Assembly: GCF_026965555.1 (NCBI RefSeq)
Contig: NZ_CP114040.1
Span: 8,406,001 to 8,470,000 of the forward strand
Source of the DNA: Nannocystis punicea
GTDB lineage: Bacteria; Myxococcota_A; Polyangia; Nannocystales; Nannocystaceae
Direction: 5' to 3'
DNA length: 64,000 nucleotides
Made by a program: the position numbers and the translations under genes. Position 1 is the stretch's first letter, and every line of letters starts with the position of its first letter. The notes beneath the pieces are model-generated. The model worked only from the letters and a program-made list of their open reading frames with translations, did no database searches and was not told where the DNA came from. Positions 8,859 to 17,775 of the stretch are shown piece by piece.

Positions 8859-10163
8859 ATGAAGGCGGCGGTGTTGTTGGCGACGTGCGTGCTCGCGTCG
8901 TGCGGGTACGGCTCGTATGTCCACATGCCGTCGAGCGCGTGCCGGGCCGACTTCTGCCGGCGGGCGGGAGGCTGCTGCCCGACGCTCGCGGAGCTCGACG
9001 GGACGGTGAAGCCGCGCCAATTCTCGGACGGGTGCGTGCTGCTCGAGAACGGCCGGGTGCTGTGCTCCGATCGCAACCGCGACGGCGCGGCCGGCATCGG
9101 GCGCGTCGCCGTCGGCAAGGACATGCCGTGGCTCGCCGTCCGCGACATCGACGACGGGATCGAGCTCGCCACCGACGCCGGGTCCTCGCGCTGCGTCGTG
9201 CGCACCGGCGGCGCGGTCGACTGCTGGGGAAACAACACGCACGGACAGATCGGCGGGGCGCCGGGCGTCCATCGTGCGCGGCCAGGGCGGGTCCTCGCGG
9301 TCGGCTCCGCGTCGGCGGTCGAGTTCACCGAGGGGGCCGCCTGCGCGCTCCGGGAGTCCGGCGAGGTCGTGTGCTGGGGCCTCGGGGTCCGTATTCTGCG
9401 CGGGTTCATCGACGCGGAGGAGTGCCCGCGCGATCGCAGGGGGCGATACGCGTGCTGGGGACCGCGCGGGAAGCGAGTGATGATCGCGGACGCGATCGAC
9501 CTCGCCGGCAGCCTCGACGGCTTCTGCGCCGCCTTGTCGAATGGACAGGTCCATTGCTGGGCCCGCGATCGCAAGATGTACGCCGATCACCAGCCTCATC
9601 TGCCATGGGTCTACCCGCCCGCCGCGCTGGCCGGAGCGCGCGACGTCGTCGCGCTCGACGGTAACGTCGGCCGGATCTGGGCGCTCGACACGGGCGGCCA
9701 CATGTCGTTTTGGGGGCGCTTTTCTGCGGGCGCGAGCGCGTCGTCGAACGCGTGCGAGGTGATCCCGTCGGTCCCTGTGCACAAGCCGTGGCGAATCGAC
9801 GACTTCGGTGACATCACGGCGATCGCCAACGAGTGCGGGCTGCGCTCCGACGGCCGCGTCGTGTGCTGGACCTCCCGCTCCGGGGCCGAGCTCGTCGACG
9901 ACCTCGGCGGTGTCACATCGTTGATTCCGGGCCTCGGTCCGCGCGGCGAGCGTTGCGCCCGCGACGCGCAGGGCGAGGTGTGGTGTTGGCGCGACGGAGC
10001 CCCGCCCGTGCGCTGGAGCGGGCTGCCCGACCCGTTTGCGTCGAAGTATCGCGACGGTAGCGAGTGCTCGATGCAATGCCCGGCGTTCGCCCAGATGGGC
10101 TGGTCCTGGGCCACCGAGCCGGCGCAGCACGCCACGGTCGCTCCGCCGCCCCCGCGGGGATGA
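8859..10163 (+). CDS. RCC1-repeat lipoprotein
   Basis: 434 residues. The N-terminus is a short lipoprotein signal with CVLASC (Cys15). The body repeats the RCC1/BLIP-II blade signature G-x-V-x-C-W at least five times (GGAVDCWGNNTHGQIGG, SGEVVCWG, NGQVHCWA, GRVVCWT, QGEVWCW), each starting a blade of a predicted beta-propeller. Cys residues recur near each blade start, suggesting disulfides outside the cytoplasm. Such extracellular RCC1 propellers are common in myxobacteria and usually mediate binding; the ligand is unknown. It diverges from the SUMF1 operon. Confidence 0.85.
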   Translation: MKAAVLLATCVLASCGYGSYVHMPSSACRADFCRRAGGCCPTLAELDGTVKPRQFSDGCVLLENGRVLCSDRNRDGAAGIGRVAVGKDMPWLAVRDIDDGIELATDAGSSRCVVRTGGAVDCWGNNTHGQIGGAPGVHRARPGRVLAVGSASAVEFTEGAACALRESGEVVCWGLGVRILRGFIDAEECPRDRRGRYACWGPRGKRVMIADAIDLAGSLDGFCAALSNGQVHCWARDRKMYADHQPHLPWVYPPAALAGARDVVALDGNVGRIWALDTGGHMSFWGRFSAGASASSNACEVIPSVPVHKPWRIDDFGDITAIANECGLRSDGRVVCWTSRSGAELVDDLGGVTSLIPGLGPRGERCARDAQGEVWCWRDGAPPVRWSGLPDPFASKYRDGSECSMQCPAFAQMGWSWATEPAQHATVAPPPPRG

Positions 10164-10238
10164 ACTCGTGGGCGCCGCTACCAGGTTCTGGCGCGCGGCC
10201 GTCAGAGCGCAGCGACTCGCGCGTATCATGGCGCCGCC

Positions 10239-10973
10239 ATGACCCGCAAACGCACAGCGATCGTCCTCGGAGGCTCCGGCTCGGTCGGAACCGCACTGCT
10301 CCGCGAGTTGTTCCGCGACGATGGCTTCGACGCCGTCATCACCCTGTCGCGCCGCTCGCTGCCCGAGGCCGTCGCGCTCGCTCGCACCGCCGGCCGCAGA
10401 CTGGTGGAGAAGCTCGTTCCCGACATGCAGCCCGCGCCCCTCGCCGCGGCGACGCTCGATGCGGCGAGAGACCTCGACGGCGAGCTGGAAGGATTCAGCG
10501 TGCTCGGCATCGGCGCCGGCACGGCGAAGCTCACGCTCGAGGAACATCGCGCGGTCGACGTCGCGCTGAACGAAGCGTTCGCGCGGGCGCTGCGAGACTC
10601 GGGCAAGGTCCGGCATCTCGCGTTCATGAGCGCCGCGGGTGCGGACCCGACCGCGAAGGCCAGCGGCAGCGGTGCCGCAGGCATGTCGCGGTACAACCGC
10701 GTGAAGGGCGAGTCCGAAGAAGCCGTGCGCGCGAGCGGGCCGGCGATCGTGAGCGTGTTCCGTCCCGCGATGATCATCGGTTCCCAGCACACACCGTGGC
10801 TCCTCGAGAAGACGCTGCCGCTTTTCTCGTTCGTCACGCCGGCGAAGTACAGATCGATCCGCGTGGAACAGATCGCGAAGGCGATGATCGCCACGGCGAA
10901 GCACCACCCCGCGACGAGCGCGACGTATCACTACCCGGAGATGATGGCGCTGATCGCGAGCGGACAGCGTTAG
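10239..10973 (+). CDS. NAD(P)-binding Rossmann-fold protein (TIP30/YbjT-like)
   Basis: 244 residues. The dinucleotide-binding loop is at the N-terminus (IVLGGSGSVGTALLREL), followed by SRR after the second strand, the GIGAGTAKL region, and MSRYNRVKGESEEAV, where Tyr and Lys sit in a Y-x3-K arrangement. Length and motifs fit the atypical short-chain dehydrogenase/epimerase group related to TIP30 and YbjT. Some of those are catalytic and some only bind NADPH. The substrate cannot be inferred. It lies 75 bases after the RCC1 gene in the same direction. Confidence 0.8.
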   Translation: MTRKRTAIVLGGSGSVGTALLRELFRDDGFDAVITLSRRSLPEAVALARTAGRRLVEKLVPDMQPAPLAAATLDAARDLDGELEGFSVLGIGAGTAKLTLEEHRAVDVALNEAFARALRDSGKVRHLAFMSAAGADPTAKASGSGAAGMSRYNRVKGESEEAVRASGPAIVSVFRPAMIIGSQHTPWLLEKTLPLFSFVTPAKYRSIRVEQIAKAMIATAKHHPATSATYHYPEMMALIASGQR

Positions 10974-11093
10974 TCCTCGACGTGCCGGATCCGCCGAACC
11001 GAATTCTGGACGCCGAAATCTGCAGAGATTGGTGTCGAGACAAGCAAGCTCGGAACGGCGGTGCCTTCCCATGGTGTCTCTCGGTGCCCCCGC

Positions 11094-11117
11094 GGTGTGC
11101 GCCGATCGGCGCACACC
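11094..11117. promoter_or_regulatory. 24-bp perfect palindrome
   Basis: GGTGTGCGCCGA is followed immediately by its exact reverse complement. An outer pair, CATGGTGT at 11070-11077 and ACACCATG at 11113-11120, could form an alternative stem. No T-run follows, so a dimeric repressor operator is more likely than an intrinsic terminator. It sits 45 bases before the start of the next gene. Confidence 0.5.
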
Positions 11118-11161
11118 ATGACGCGGGCAAAGTTCCGCGGATCGTGCCAAGGTTCGGCCGC

Positions 11162-12337
11162 GTGACGGACGAGGTACGGATTCACAACGGCGGCGGGACC
11201 GAGGACACGGCGGCGGAGGAGCTCGCGCGCCTGTTCGCCGACCCGGCGGAGAGCTGGGACAACCTCGAGATCGCGGTCGAGTTCCCGCGGGGCTACGCGT
11301 CGGTGCACTGGTCGGGGTTCAACGACGACCAGGATGCGGTCGGCGCGGGGTTCCTGGTGCGCCTCCGCGGCGAGAGCCCGCTCGGCGATCAGGACAGCCC
11401 GGAGATCCTCCAGCTGCTCGACGGCGGGAGCGAGCCGTTCGCGGCGACCGCACGCCACCTGCTGCGCGCCGAGGACGCGCGCTGGCTGGCCGCGCAGCTC
11501 GGCCGGGGCCTGCGACCGACGAGCTGGCCCGACGGTCGCCCGCTCGTGTGGAGCGAGGCGATGGTCGACGAGGCGCCGTGGCGGGCCCTGGGGCGGCTGG
11601 AGGAGCCGTACGAGGAGGGCTCGGTGGCGCTGTCGTGCGACTCGGTGACTCTGGCGTCCGTCGACGAGCCGGCGTGGATCGGTCAGCGGCAGCTGCTGCT
11701 GGCGAAGCGGGCGCTGACCGACCGCGAGGCGGAGACGCTGCCACGGACGGCGCTGTGGCAGGTGCTGCGCGGCCTCCACGACGTCGCGGACGCGCGCTGG
11801 CTGGCGCTGCTGGCCCGGTACCCGATGCCGTGGCTGCGCTCGCTGGTCGTCACGCTCGACTCGCTGGACGGGCTCACGGAGGCGGTGGAGCGGCAGCCGC
11901 GACTGACCGAGCTGCTGGTGTACGCGCGGGCCGCGACGCTGCCGGCGATCGCGTCGGAGAGCCTCGCGGCGCTGCTGCTCGAGGGCATGGACGGGGACGT
12001 GATCGCGGCGTTCCTGCGCGGCTCGCGGCTGCCCGCGCTGCAGCTGCTGGCGGTCTTCGCCGACGCGCTCGCGGTCCCGCTCGAGGTCTCGCGGCTGGGC
12101 GCGGACGTGGTCGTGCACGTCGAGTTCACGGAGTTCGACGACCTCGAGTGCCTCCGCCACACGACGAGCGTGCGCACGCTGGCGCTGGCGCTCCGACCCG
12201 AGCACTCGGTCGAGGACCTGCTCCGCGGGCTCGCGGCGCGCGTGGAGCTCACGACGTGGGTGTCGACGCTGTGGGAACACGCCGACGAGGCCGTCGCGCT
12301 GGCCCGCGCGCGGGGGATCCAGCTGGAGGCCCGCTGA
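11162..12337 (+). CDS. unknown leucine/alanine-rich repeat protein
   Basis: 391 residues from GTG 11162 (AAGG about 10 bases upstream); the frame is open further upstream but loses protein character there. There is no signal peptide or membrane segment. The N-terminal 100 residues are acidic and mixed. From about residue 170 the chain is built of repeating Leu-rich segments (ARYPMPWLRSLVVTLDSLDG, RQPRLTELLVYARAATLPAI, LRGSRLPALQLLAVFADALA), reminiscent of irregular LRR or HEAT-like paralogues common in myxobacteria. No catalytic motif was seen. It may be controlled through the palindrome just upstream. Confidence 0.75.
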   Translation: MTDEVRIHNGGGTEDTAAEELARLFADPAESWDNLEIAVEFPRGYASVHWSGFNDDQDAVGAGFLVRLRGESPLGDQDSPEILQLLDGGSEPFAATARHLLRAEDARWLAAQLGRGLRPTSWPDGRPLVWSEAMVDEAPWRALGRLEEPYEEGSVALSCDSVTLASVDEPAWIGQRQLLLAKRALTDREAETLPRTALWQVLRGLHDVADARWLALLARYPMPWLRSLVVTLDSLDGLTEAVERQPRLTELLVYARAATLPAIASESLAALLLEGMDGDVIAAFLRGSRLPALQLLAVFADALAVPLEVSRLGADVVVHVEFTEFDDLECLRHTTSVRTLALALRPEHSVEDLLRGLAARVELTTWVSTLWEHADEAVALARARGIQLEAR

Positions 12338-12511
12338 GATCCGGCGATGAGGCGTCCTGACTCGCGGGCGGCCGCGCCCGAGTCGGCGCTCGCCTGCCTG
12401 AACGCCGCGAGCTGCAACGACCTCTCGTCCTTCTTCGAGGCTCCGGCGCCGCCGGGATGCGCTCGTCGAGGCGTTCGGGCCCCCGGTGTCGCGTGGCTCC
12501 ACCCGCCCGCG

Positions 12512-13993
12512 TCACGGGTCGCGATCGAGCCGCAGCGCGCGCCCCGGCGGACAGATCAGCGCCCACGTCCCTGCGATGTCCGACTCGCCGCCGCCGGGCG
12601 CGACCAGGGCGCAGCCGTTCTCCGCGACCGCCTTCGGCCGCGACGCGAGCGGCAACATCCGCGCGCCCTCGAGGTCGAGCGCGAAGACCCGATTGTCGAT
12701 CTCGATCATCCCCGCCTGCCGCGTCTTTTCGTGCGCCGGCATCCGCCGCGACCGCCCCGTCGTCACCTGATACGCGCGGCCGCCACCGACCAGCCACCCG
12801 CGACGATCCTGCGCCACGCGGTACTCGTCGCGCGGGAGCTCGACCTCGCCGCGGCCGAGCTCGAGCGAGCCGCCGGCGAGGTCGATCCGCCCGAGTTGCT
12901 CCCGACCGTCGACCTTCACCCACGCGGCGCTCCACAGCGCTCCGTCGCGGCCGAGCGCCGGCCGCATGAACAACCTTTGCAACCCCGCGATCGTCTGCAC
13001 CCCGCCGCTCACGGACCGCAGCTCTCGCATTCCCTCGGGACAGACCAGCGCCGCCGCCACCGCTTCGAATTGCTGCGACCAATCGCACTCCGCGGGCGTC
13101 CCGACGCTCGTCCCGTCGGCGCGCACCACCTCATTGGTCACCCCGAACAACCCGTACATGTCCGCTCCGAACGGCACCCACGGCTCCCCCGACTCCTGTT
13201 TCATCGGCTGCGGCACCGCCCCGTAACCCGAGTGGACCCGCGCCCCGTCCGCGTCCGCGAGCACCACCGCGGCCAGGTCGCCCATGCGCGTCGGCTGCGT
13301 CATGAACACGTCGTCCCAGTCTCTCCAGTCGATCCACGGTTCGCACGTGTGATCGCGCCACGGGAACGTCAGCGCCCCGTCGCCGTCGGTGTCGCGTGGC
13401 ACCACCAAGAACCGCACCCACCCCGGCGCCCCGGTCGGCTCGGCGCGCCACAGCTTGTAGGGCGGCGCCGCGACCTCGCGCTCCTGTCCGTCGCGCAGGC
13501 GGCGGATCACCGCGCGATCCGGATCTGTCCGCAAGTACAGCAGCTCGGAACCCCACGGGTCGAAGATCGCCTGCCGCCCCTGCCCCCAGCAGCGCTGGCG
13601 GTCACCGGTCAGGTCGGCACCGCGGGCCGCGAGGTCGTCACGCGCCCCCGTCTCACCGTCGAGCAGCCACAGGTGCTTGCCCGCGAGGGCCACCGCCCAG
13701 CGCCCGCGCGGGTCGGTGGCGACGATCTCCTCGATCATTCGCCGCGTCCCCTCGACCGTGTCGTAGAGCATCAACAGCGGCGGCACGTCCATGCCGTGCC
13801 TCTGCCGGCTCTCCTCGTCGGCGTACACGTACAGCGCCACGAGCCGCGCATTCGCGCTCATCCACTTGAGTTCGCCCGGCCGCCGCTCGCCGAGCTCGAT
13901 CACCTCCGGCTCGCCGGCGACCTCACGCACCATGGGGGCGGGCTTCGCCGTGCACGCCACGAGCGACAGGGCCGCGATCGTCATGCGTCGCAT
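12512..13993 (-). CDS. unknown lipoprotein, predicted beta-propeller
   Basis: 493 residues from ATG 13993, chosen because it gives a compact lipoprotein signal, ALSLVAC (Cys14); the frame is open well upstream. The body alternates short strands with turn motifs such as LWLLDGETGARDD, ELLYLRTDPDRAV, DTDGDGALTF and RVFALDLEGARMLP, typical of WD40/TolB-like blades that tabulate values. No enzyme motif is visible. It converges with the upstream plus-strand gene (174-base gap) and has a broken lipoprotein gene just upstream. Confidence 0.75.
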   Translation of the reverse strand: MRRMTIAALSLVACTAKPAPMVREVAGEPEVIELGERRPGELKWMSANARLVALYVYADEESRQRHGMDVPPLLMLYDTVEGTRRMIEEIVATDPRGRWAVALAGKHLWLLDGETGARDDLAARGADLTGDRQRCWGQGRQAIFDPWGSELLYLRTDPDRAVIRRLRDGQEREVAAPPYKLWRAEPTGAPGWVRFLVVPRDTDGDGALTFPWRDHTCEPWIDWRDWDDVFMTQPTRMGDLAAVVLADADGARVHSGYGAVPQPMKQESGEPWVPFGADMYGLFGVTNEVVRADGTSVGTPAECDWSQQFEAVAAALVCPEGMRELRSVSGGVQTIAGLQRLFMRPALGRDGALWSAAWVKVDGREQLGRIDLAGGSLELGRGEVELPRDEYRVAQDRRGWLVGGGRAYQVTTGRSRRMPAHEKTRQAGMIEIDNRVFALDLEGARMLPLASRPKAVAENGCALVAPGGGESDIAGTWALICPPGRALRLDRDP

Positions 13994-14099
13994 CCGCCGT
14001 GCAACGCCCGTCGCCCGGCGAAGTTTCCCGCCCGCCCAGGTCCTCCAGGGCAGGCGCCGTCGCGCCTGTCCTCCGGGCCAACGAGCTCGACCGATCGCC

Positions 14100-14462
14100 C
14101 GCCGCGGCGCCTCGCTGTCCGGGTATGAACTGCGGTGATCGGTGATGACGAGGGGGGCACCGGATGGGAGCACCTCGATCCGGAACTCGGGACGCTCGTG
14201 GAGTGGCTCCGCGATCGCCAGCGCGATCTCCGGAGCAGCCCTCGCCGCATGCGCCACGCCGATCTGCCGCAGGATCTCCATGCGTTCATGAGGGCGCTCG
14301 AACTCCTCGACGAGGATACGGGCACAGGCGAAGGGCGTGTCGCAGGACGCCGCGGCAACTGGCGTGGACGCGGCCTCCTGGATCGCGCGCGGGGGCCTGG
14401 GAGAGGTTGCCCGGCGGGCTCACCGGCTTCTCACCGCAGCCGAGCGCGAAGAGACCCACCAT
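14100..14462 (-). pseudogene. frame-broken small lipoprotein gene
   Basis: ATG 14462 opens a lipoprotein-like start (MVGLFALGCGEKPVSPPG). The sense is then lost near 14395 and continues in another frame (DTPFACARILVEEFERPHER, then MEILRQIGVAHAARAAPEIA, then RIEVLPSGAPLVITDHRSSY). That second frame has no stop of its own before the lipoprotein gene starting at 13993. One missing or extra base would join them. The 3' limit given is approximate. The product is unknown. Confidence 0.4.
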
Positions 14463-14775
14463 TCGGCCGGGGATGCCATGGACCGCGCATTCGTGTGAAC
14501 GCGACGATCCATGCCATCACCGCCAGATCCTGGCGCGGTGCGGCTCGCGTCGCCGTGGCAGGAGAGGACGGGACCGCAGGAGCAGGCCCACGAGACCGGC
14601 TCGCCGGGGTCGAGCGCGACGCTGTTCACGGCGGCGTGAAGCAAGATTGCTCATCGGACATGTTTGGTCGGGCATGAGCGGACGAATCGGGTGAGCGGCG
14701 TGGCGAGCGCGATGATGCGCGCGATTGCTCGCGCCGGCGCTGGCGGAGCGACCGCGCGGCTGGCAATGTCGGGTC

Positions 14776-17184
14776 ATGCCGGCTCCGCTGCGAAAGGGCG
14801 TGCTCCTGTGGATCTGGGTGCTCGCGTGCAGTACGTCGCCCCCGGGCCTTCCGGCGGCTGCACCGGCGCCGCTCAACGACGAGGCGCCGGCTCCGGTCGT
14901 CAGCGAGGCGCCCGTCGCGGCGAAGGTGGCGCCGCGGAAGGCGAAGCCGAAGGCCGAGCCGGTCGAGGTCGTCGTCCGCGACATCGCCGGTGGCGTCGTC
15001 GCCGGCGCGAAGGTGATCGACGGCAACGAGGGGACGATCGAGCAGCGCACGCACGTCACCGACGCGCGCGGCGTCGCGGTGGTCCCCGGCGGGATGACGG
15101 TCGCGGTCGAGGCGGCGGGCTTCGTCCCCCTGACGAGCGAGAAGTTGCCGCAGCGCGGTCGCGCCGAGCTGTACCTGATGCCCGGGTCGACGATCGTCGG
15201 TCGGGTCGTCGACACGCACGGCCGGCCGGTCGGCGGCGCCGACGTGAAGTTGGGACGGGGCTTCGGGCGAGAGGCCGAGGCGAAGACCGACGCGGACGGC
15301 CGCTTTCGCTTCGCGGAGCTCGAGCCCGGCCGTCGCCTGCTGATGGTTCGCGGCGGAGTGATCGGCGATCGCATGATCATGGTCGGCCTCGCCGAGACGG
15401 CGACGGTCGAGGTGAAGGTCGAGCGCGCGGCGACGATCACGGGCCGCGTCGTGCTCGCGGAGACCGGCGCGCCGTGCCCCGGCGGGTGGGTCACGTTTTT
15501 TGTCGGCCTCGAGGGAGCCGCGAGCGGGTGCCCGATCTGCGGCGGCAAGGATCCGACCGTCGAGGCGCCGATCGCCGATGACGGGACGGTGCGGCTCGAG
15601 GTCGCGCACGGGCTGGTGCACGGGGTCGAAGTCGCGTGCCGCGGGGCGATGAAGGCGGAGCAAGATCCGGTGATCGTCGCCGACGCCGACGTGTCCGGGC
15701 TGCGCTGGCAGGCGCGGCGCGGGCTGCAGATCCGCGGGGTGGTCGTCGACGACAAGAGGCGACCGCTGCCCGGGATGGAGGTCCGCATGCGCACGACCGA
15801 CGGCGACCCGCTGCCGGACGCGAACGGGGACGAGACCGCGTGGACCGACGAGGAGGGCCGCTTCAGCCTGGAGGGCCTGGTCGATGGGACATACGAGCTC
15901 GAGACGTACATCTACACGCCGATCGACGTCTATTACGAGGGCGCGGCGGAGGTGACGCTCGCGGACGTCGACCTCGACGACGTCGTGATCACGGCGTCCG
16001 GCAAGCCGTGGCACGAGGACGACGACGACGACGGGCCCGACGAGGAGGAGGTCGATGCGCCCGCGCCCGCGCGCGTTCGCGGGGTCGTGCTCGATATGCG
16101 CGGCGAGCCGGTCGCCGGCGCGGTCGTCATGATCGACGACGACCCGGCGCCCGACGACGTGATGCAGCCGCTCCGGCGCGGATGGGACGGACAGGCGCCG
16201 ACGTTGAGCGGCGCCGACGGGAGCTTCGAGGCGCCCGCTCCGCCGGCTCCGAAGCGCAGCGGCGAGGACGACGACGACGATGTCGACGCCACGAAGCAGG
16301 TGGCAGTCGCGTTCGCGCCGGGCGGCGCTGTCGGGCTCGCCTGGATCGGGAAGAAGCCGGTCGAGGTGCGCGTGGGACCGCCGGCGGCGATCACGGTCAA
16401 GGTCCGCGATCGTCGCGGCCGCCCGTTCACCCATTACGGCGTCGATCTCTCGCGCGAGCGGCCGGACCCGGAGTATGTCCACGCACCCGGCGGCATGTTC
16501 ACGATCCCGGGCTTCTTGCCGGGCTCGCAGCCGCTCCGGATCCACACGCCCGAGGGCGACCTCAGCAAGACGATCGAAGTCCCTGCGAAGGGCTCGCCCG
16601 CGGTCGTGACCTACGAGCCGCGCGGGGAGATCGAGACGCTGATGATCGCCGTCGACGACGTGGTCAGCCGAGACGACGTCGCCGGCTGCAAGGTCGCGGT
16701 CGGTCCGGTCGGCGGGCCGCGCAAGGCCCCGGTCGTCAGCGACGCGGACGGGATAGCCGAGTTCCACGATGTCCCCGCCGGTCCGGCGCAGATCGACGTG
16801 CTCGCGTGTAAGGTCGGCGACAAGCGCTACCCGGCGCAGAGCGTGCGCGTCCACCTGCGGCCTGACTGGATGGCCATGCGGTTCGTGGCGATCGCCGGTC
16901 ACGACGCGGCGCTGAGTCGCGCGGGACGACTCGGGTACACGCTCGGGGTGCGGCACGCGAGCGTCGATCCGCTGCTCCAGCCGCTGCGCGTCGAGTCCGT
17001 GGTCCGCGGCGGCCCGGCGGCGCGGGCGGGGCTCGCGGTCGGCGACGTGATCGTGAAGGTCGACGGTATCGCCGTCGCGGGGCGCAGCGCGCATCGATAC
17101 GAGGCGCTGACGCGCGTGGCCGCCGGCGACAGGGTCATGCTCAGGCTGGCCGACGACCGCGCGGTCGAGCTGAAGGCGGAGTGA
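14776..17184 (+). CDS. carboxypeptidase-regulatory-domain lipoprotein with C-terminal PDZ
   Basis: 802 residues from ATG 14776, chosen because it begins the lipoprotein signal with WVLAC (Cys18). From residue 60 to about 690 it is a chain of carboxypeptidase-regulatory-like (CarbopepD_reg) beta modules, each with the pattern V-x-G-x-V-V-D-x-x-G-x-P-V-x-G and T-D-A-D-G-R-F-x-F. Examples are STIVGRVVDTHGRPVGGADV and GLQIRGVVVDDKRRPLPGME. Two Asp-rich stretches (near residues 415-430 and 495-505) may bind Ca2+. The last 90 residues form a PDZ domain (SVVRGGPAARAGLAVGDVIV). The likely role is an outer-surface scaffold or a regulator of a protease partner. No protease active site is present. Confidence 0.85.
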   Translation: MPAPLRKGVLLWIWVLACSTSPPGLPAAAPAPLNDEAPAPVVSEAPVAAKVAPRKAKPKAEPVEVVVRDIAGGVVAGAKVIDGNEGTIEQRTHVTDARGVAVVPGGMTVAVEAAGFVPLTSEKLPQRGRAELYLMPGSTIVGRVVDTHGRPVGGADVKLGRGFGREAEAKTDADGRFRFAELEPGRRLLMVRGGVIGDRMIMVGLAETATVEVKVERAATITGRVVLAETGAPCPGGWVTFFVGLEGAASGCPICGGKDPTVEAPIADDGTVRLEVAHGLVHGVEVACRGAMKAEQDPVIVADADVSGLRWQARRGLQIRGVVVDDKRRPLPGMEVRMRTTDGDPLPDANGDETAWTDEEGRFSLEGLVDGTYELETYIYTPIDVYYEGAAEVTLADVDLDDVVITASGKPWHEDDDDDGPDEEEVDAPAPARVRGVVLDMRGEPVAGAVVMIDDDPAPDDVMQPLRRGWDGQAPTLSGADGSFEAPAPPAPKRSGEDDDDDVDATKQVAVAFAPGGAVGLAWIGKKPVEVRVGPPAAITVKVRDRRGRPFTHYGVDLSRERPDPEYVHAPGGMFTIPGFLPGSQPLRIHTPEGDLSKTIEVPAKGSPAVVTYEPRGEIETLMIAVDDVVSRDDVAGCKVAVGPVGGPRKAPVVSDADGIAEFHDVPAGPAQIDVLACKVGDKRYPAQSVRVHLRPDWMAMRFVAIAGHDAALSRAGRLGYTLGVRHASVDPLLQPLRVESVVRGGPAARAGLAVGDVIVKVDGIAVAGRSAHRYEALTRVAAGDRVMLRLADDRAVELKAE

Positions 17185-17354
17185 AGATACCTGTCCTTGG
17201 GGACATGACCCGAAGGGCTCACGTCCGCGCGACTTACAGCGGGTGGACCGGGCCGGGGTTGCGGAACAGAGCGACGGACGCCCGCTCGACGGTTCAGGTC
17301 TCGGCCAGATCCCGTGAGCCCCACCGGATCGTGCGTGATAGGGTCGAGCGCCGC

Positions 17355-17621
17355 ATGCCGACGTTTCGCCGACTCGCCGCGCTGCTCGCAGTCCTCGCGT
17401 GCGAGCTGGCGCCACCGAGAGACGTCGCGCGAGCGTCCACGCCCGCGCAGGCACCCGCGCCGCCGGTTCTGCTGGATCGGAGGATCTACGCGGCGCTCCG
17501 CGCATCAACGGCCGAGTGCGTCGCGCTCGACGGCGGCGAGGAAGCGCAGCGCCTTCGCCCAGGCGCGCTTCATGGAAGTCACATCGGAATAACGATGGCT
17601 ACCCGATGGGCCGCACAGTAG
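17355..17621 (+). CDS. short secreted-type ORF, possibly truncated
   Basis: 88 residues from ATG 17355. A good signal-like start (RRLAALLAVLACE) is followed by a Pro/Ala-rich linker and a Cys-containing segment (RIYAALRASTAECVALDGGE). The frame then ends quickly in sequence without codon bias. It may be the 5' remnant of a lipoprotein gene. A 13-base inverted repeat with one mismatch (GCTACCCGATGGG near 17599; its partner near 17721) follows. Confidence 0.35.
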   Translation: MPTFRRLAALLAVLACELAPPRDVARASTPAQAPAPPVLLDRRIYAALRASTAECVALDGGEEAQRLRPGALHGSHIGITMATRWAAQ

Positions 17622-17775
17622 CGTCGTCGAGGCGCCCCTGCGGGGCACGACGAGCACGGCGCGACGGGGCGAGATCTGCGGTGGAACATGCGGCAGCTGC
17701 TCGCTGCGAGCATCACCCGCCCGTCGGGTAGCGCCGTCGGCAGCGAATGCTGCACCGAGGATTCGCCCCCTCGCG

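Noticed and set aside
8253..11150. Nearly 1000-codon minus-strand frame opposite the RCC1 and Rossmann genes
   Set aside because: Antisense of two clear genes; only its end near 8760-8800 carries protein-like sequence, recorded as a remnant.
12347..14128. 593-codon plus-strand frame opposite the propeller lipoprotein
   Set aside because: Arg/Pro/His-rich shadow without ribosome site.
17191..17206. TGTCC-TTGG-GGACA hairpin after the PDZ lipoprotein as a terminator
   Set aside because: Short stem and no T-run.
14626..17508. 960-codon minus-strand frame opposite the PDZ lipoprotein
   Set aside because: Antisense composition typical of GC-rich shadow frames.
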